Shown one piece after another: positions 7,913 to 10,399 of a stretch of DNA of 10,399 nt. Under the pieces are notes generated by a model that was not told the origin of the DNA, did no database searches, and was given only the letters and a program-made list of their open reading frames with translations. The translations under genes were made by a program, and so were the position numbers. How positions within the stretch are numbered: position 1 is the stretch's first letter; every line of letters begins with the position of its first letter. This DNA is from Elusimicrobiota bacterium (lineage in GTDB: Bacteria > CG03 > SLGR01). Location: NCBI GenBank assembly GCA_012511615.1, contig JAAZFS010000133.1, forward strand, positions 1 through 10,399, given 5' to 3'.

Positions 7913-7941
7913 TTGCTTAATTGAAATCGATAAATTATAAT
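7913..7941 (+). promoter_or_regulatory. Promoter of tRNA-Leu
   Basis: A -35 TTGCTT (7913-7918), a 17-nt spacer and a perfect -10 TATAAT (7936-7941) put the transcription start near 7948, about 13 nt before the mature tRNA 5' end. It points away from the tetR promoter. Between the two promoters (about 7818-7912) I see nothing I can support. Confidence 0.75.
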
Positions 7942-7960
7942 TGTTCTGCCGCCTGAAAAT

Positions 7961-8048
7961 GCCGGGATGGCGAAATTGGCATACGCAGCAGACTCAAAAT
8001 CTGCCGGAATTTAATTCCGTGGGGGTTCGAATCCCCCTCCCGGCACCA
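7961..8048 (+). tRNA. tRNA-Leu (anticodon CAA)
   Basis: A class II tRNA of 88 nt. The acceptor stem GCCGGGA pairs with TCCCGGC (8038-8044), followed by discriminator A and an encoded CCA (8046-8048). The anticodon arm is GCAGA-CTCAAAA-TCTGC with anticodon CAA at 7995-7997, reading UUG. The long variable arm is a perfect hairpin, CGGAAT-TTA-ATTCCG. The T arm is GGGGG-TTCGAAT-CCCCC. All stems pair fully and the long variable arm fits leucine. There is no terminator after it, and the PilB/GspE ATPase starts 24 nt downstream. Confidence 0.97.
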
Positions 8049-8072
8049 GGGCCGCTATAAGCAATAATAATT

Positions 8073-9833
8073 ATGGCAATACACAATACCGAATTAATAA
8101 AAATCCTAACTAAAGAAAACCTTGTTGATGCAAAGACGCTAGAGGGGCTAAGTATAAGGGCCAAACAACTCGGTAAATCTCTAGAGCAGCTTCTAATAGA
8201 TACAGAAATACTACCAAAAGATATGTTTTTAAAACTCCTTAGCGAAAAATGGGATGTAAAAAGCATAGACTTGGATACTGCAGAAATAGATCCGGAAGCG
8301 GCAAGACTCATCCCTGAGACCGTAGCGAGACGCTATCAAATCCTTCCCTTCGCCAAGTCCGATACCGAACTTTTTACCGCTATGACACGCCCATGGGACC
8401 TTACCGCAATAGAGGACCTTACTCTTCGAACAAACTACCGTATCAGGCCATTTTTTGCACTGCCAGCAAATATTGAGATAGGCCTTAAAAGTATCTTTAC
8501 TCAGGATTCTAAGATAGCTGACTATATTACAAACATAGCCAGCTCTGGCGTCGGCGCTGAATCGGCTCTTAAAGAACAAGACGATATTCGTGAAGAAATC
8601 ACCATGGATCGATCCGGTGCTGACGATGAAAAACAGGCAAGGAAAGTAACAAATGCTATTATTCTTGAGGGCCTAAGTAGGGGTGCCAGTGATATCCACA
8701 TAGAACCTTTTGAAACCTCATTTCTAATTAGGTACAGAATAGATGGACATCTTCATAAATCTTCTTTTTCTGTACCTAAATTGCTGGCCAATGCAATAAT
8801 TGCTAGAATTAAGATTCTATCCAAAACTATGGATATCACGGAAAAAAGACTTCCGCAGGATGGAAGAATTCAGGTAACTTTCCAGAACCGCCCAATAGAG
8901 TTTAGGGTAAACACTGTCCCTACCGCATATGGAGAAAGCTGTGTAATGAGAATACTTGACAGAAGTAGCATAAAAGTGGACCTACCGAAACTCGGTTTCT
9001 TACCCGACACTTTGGAAACTCTTAAGTCAATACTTACCAAGCCCTACGGGATCATTCTGGTATCTGGGCCTACAGGAAGCGGGAAATCCACAACCCTCTA
9101 TTCCTGCCTCAATTTTCTCATTCAAGATTCTAAAAAAAATCCAGAAGGGAAAGATAAAGAAGTTACCCCTAAAAAAATACTGACCGCAGAGAACCCAGTA
9201 GAGTATGACCTAGCCGAAGTGGTCCAATTGAATATCAACCCTGATATCGGTTTAAATTTTGCAGAGGCAATGAGGGCCTTTCTTAGGCAGGATCCAGATA
9301 TAATAATGGTAGGGGAAATACGAGATAGAGAAACAGCTCAAATTGCCATGGAAGCAGCTATGACCGGACACCTCGTCCTCTCAACTATTCATACAAACGA
9401 CTCAGCAACCTCAGTCTCTCGCTTGGCAGAAATGCAAGTCCCGACTTATCTTATTGCCTCCACAATAGAAGGAGTACTCGCCCAAAGACTCGTGAGGACA
9501 ATATGCCCAAACTGTAGCGAGCCCTTAAGAAAAACACCCCAAAGACTAAAAGAGGAATTCGACAAATTAAATATACCAGAGGAAGAGCGAAATCCCCGAA
9601 TCGGAAGAGGATGTAAAGAGTGTGGGGACTCTGGTTATAAGGGTCGAAGTGGTATATACGAACTTTTAATAATGGATCAAGAAATACGCGATAGTCTCCT
9701 TGAAAACGTCTCGGCCGGACCCTTAAAGAAAACTCTAGAGGCCAAAGGAATGAGGACAATATGGCAAGATGGAATCCTAAAAGTCGCAAACGGAAAAACT
9801 ACATATGAAGAAATATTAAGAGTGAGTCAATAA
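8073..9833 (+). CDS. PilB/GspE-family assembly ATPase (type IV pilus or type II secretion)
   Basis: Cytoplasmic hexameric ATPase that powers pilin or pseudopilin polymerisation. It has 586 residues, the usual size. An MshEN/T2SSE_N-type N-terminal domain covers about the first 150 residues. The catalytic core follows: RLPQDGR (259-265), Walker A GPTGSGKST (332-340), Asp box TAENPVEY (E373-N374, where ED is commoner), Walker B DIIMVGE (409-415) with GEIRD, and His box STIHTND (437-443). The zinc site is C478/C481 and C514/C517. A charged insertion of about 14 residues (roughly 352-366, rich in Lys, Asp and Glu) separates Walker A from the Asp box. The first ATG after the tRNA fits the family N-terminus, but it has no good Shine-Dalgarno. 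PilB and GspE cannot be told apart without more neighbours. The stop overlaps the next start as TAATG. Confidence 0.95.
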   Translation: MAIHNTELIKILTKENLVDAKTLEGLSIRAKQLGKSLEQLLIDTEILPKDMFLKLLSEKWDVKSIDLDTAEIDPEAARLIPETVARRYQILPFAKSDTELFTAMTRPWDLTAIEDLTLRTNYRIRPFFALPANIEIGLKSIFTQDSKIADYITNIASSGVGAESALKEQDDIREEITMDRSGADDEKQARKVTNAIILEGLSRGASDIHIEPFETSFLIRYRIDGHLHKSSFSVPKLLANAIIARIKILSKTMDITEKRLPQDGRIQVTFQNRPIEFRVNTVPTAYGESCVMRILDRSSIKVDLPKLGFLPDTLETLKSILTKPYGIILVSGPTGSGKSTTLYSCLNFLIQDSKKNPEGKDKEVTPKKILTAENPVEYDLAEVVQLNINPDIGLNFAEAMRAFLRQDPDIIMVGEIRDRETAQIAMEAAMTGHLVLSTIHTNDSATSVSRLAEMQVPTYLIASTIEGVLAQRLVRTICPNCSEPLRKTPQRLKEEFDKLNIPEEERNPRIGRGCKECGDSGYKGRSGIYELLIMDQEIRDSLLENVSAGPLKKTLEAKGMRTIWQDGILKVANGKTTYEEILRVSQ

Positions 9834-10399
9834 TGGAAACTTGTCCTAACTGTAACAAAATAATACTCTCTGACTATAAATTCTGCCCGAGATGTGGATT
9901 CTCACTATACGGAGAACCAGCAGCCGGATCAGAAAACGGCATTATAATTCAGAACCCTAACCAGGAAAGCGCAACTCTATTTTTTGAACTTGCTAAAAAC
10001 CTGGGAGAAGCGACTAATATCGACCTACTTCTTAAGAAAATTGGAAATGCCATAGAAAAAATCCTGAATGCGGAAAGATCTTCAACTCTGCTTCTTGATG
10101 AGACAGAGAAGTTTCTTTTCTTTAAAGTTGCCTCAGGAGATTCTGCTCTTCAAAAACTAAGGATACCCTTAAATAAGGGTATTGCTGGATGGATTGCAAC
10201 CAACCGCAAAGGAGTTATCGTCAATGATCCCTATAGTGACAAGCGTTTTTCATCTGAAACCGACAAGACAACGAGATTCAAAACAACATCTATAGTTGGA
10301 GTCCCCCTCCTGATTGGTAATACTCTTATTGGTGTATATGAGTCTATAAATAAGAAATACGGTGGTTTTACAGAGGAAGATTTGCAAATTCTTACTAAA
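9833..10399 (+). CDS. Zinc-ribbon + GAF-domain protein, 3' partial
   Basis: The frame is open for 189 codons from ATG 9833-9835 to the window edge. Residues 4-21 form a small zinc ribbon with C4-x2-C7 and C18-x2-C21 (CPNC, then FCPRCG). After a short polar linker, a GAF sensory domain runs from about residue 48 to the edge. Its typical signs are IPLNKGIAGWIATN, IVNDPYSDKRFS, SIVGVPLLIGNTLIGVYE and FTEEDLQIL. GAF domains bind small ligands such as cyclic nucleotides, or serve as dimer and sensor modules. Any output domain lies beyond the window, so its type (cyclase, HD-GYP, kinase or none) is unknown. The TAATG overlap with the ATPase stop suggests coupled translation and a shared role in pilus or secretion control; that role is inference. 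GAGTGAG upstream could serve as ribosome site. Confidence 0.85.
   Translation, partial: METCPNCNKIILSDYKFCPRCGFSLYGEPAAGSENGIIIQNPNQESATLFFELAKNLGEATNIDLLLKKIGNAIEKILNAERSSTLLLDETEKFLFFKVASGDSALQKLRIPLNKGIAGWIATNRKGVIVNDPYSDKRFSSETDKTTRFKTTSIVGVPLLIGNTLIGVYESINKKYGGFTEEDLQILTK

Noticed and set aside
8056..8061. TATAAG as a -10 box for the PilB/GspE gene
   Set aside because: The -35 position falls in the C-rich tRNA 3' half, and there is no extended -10. Kept only as a weak alternative.
9451..9789. Minus-strand 112-codon open frame inside the PilB/GspE gene
   Set aside because: It lies opposite the zinc-site region of a strongly conserved gene, and its residues look like a shadow translation.

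Overview
The window looks like chromosomal DNA of a diderm (outer-membrane) bacterium: it carries a TolC-type outer-membrane channel, an RND pump and a type IV pilus or type II secretion ATPase. Its base composition leans A+T, with many ATA and AGA/AGG codons. The two best promoters match the sigma-70 consensus. I cannot name the phylum.

Layout. (1) 1-1901, plus strand: a DinG/XPD-type iron-sulfur helicase whose 5' end lies outside the window. (2) 1898-7760, minus strand: a compact four-gene efflux operon in the order tetR, tolC-like, membrane fusion protein, RND pump. Its genes overlap or lie within 1 nt of each other. It reads from one strong promoter (7789-7817) with an inverted-repeat operator at the predicted transcription start (7771-7784). 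The helicase and the pump gene converge and share a TTAA that holds both stop codons. (3) 7961-8048: tRNA-Leu(CAA) with encoded CCA and its own promoter. (4) 8073-9833, plus strand: a PilB/GspE-family ATPase that starts 24 nt after the tRNA. It overlaps the start of a zinc-ribbon + GAF protein (9833 to the window end).

Functionally, the operon is a self-regulated tripartite efflux system: TetR repressor, outer-membrane channel, periplasmic adaptor and inner-membrane proton-driven pump. Two things stand out. The TolC-like gene is interrupted by one in-frame TAG (6650-6652), with no other lesion on either side. Its two internal repeats align without a gap across the TAG, so exactly one codon is affected. 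The adaptor lacks the alpha-helical hairpin that normally joins the two lipoyl halves, so this pump may be built differently from AcrAB-TolC.

The PilB/GspE and zinc-ribbon/GAF genes look translationally coupled and may be transcribed through the tRNA. No mobile element, CRISPR array or clear intrinsic terminator was seen. The only non-coding stretch of note is about 200 nt (7761-7960), which holds two divergent promoters.
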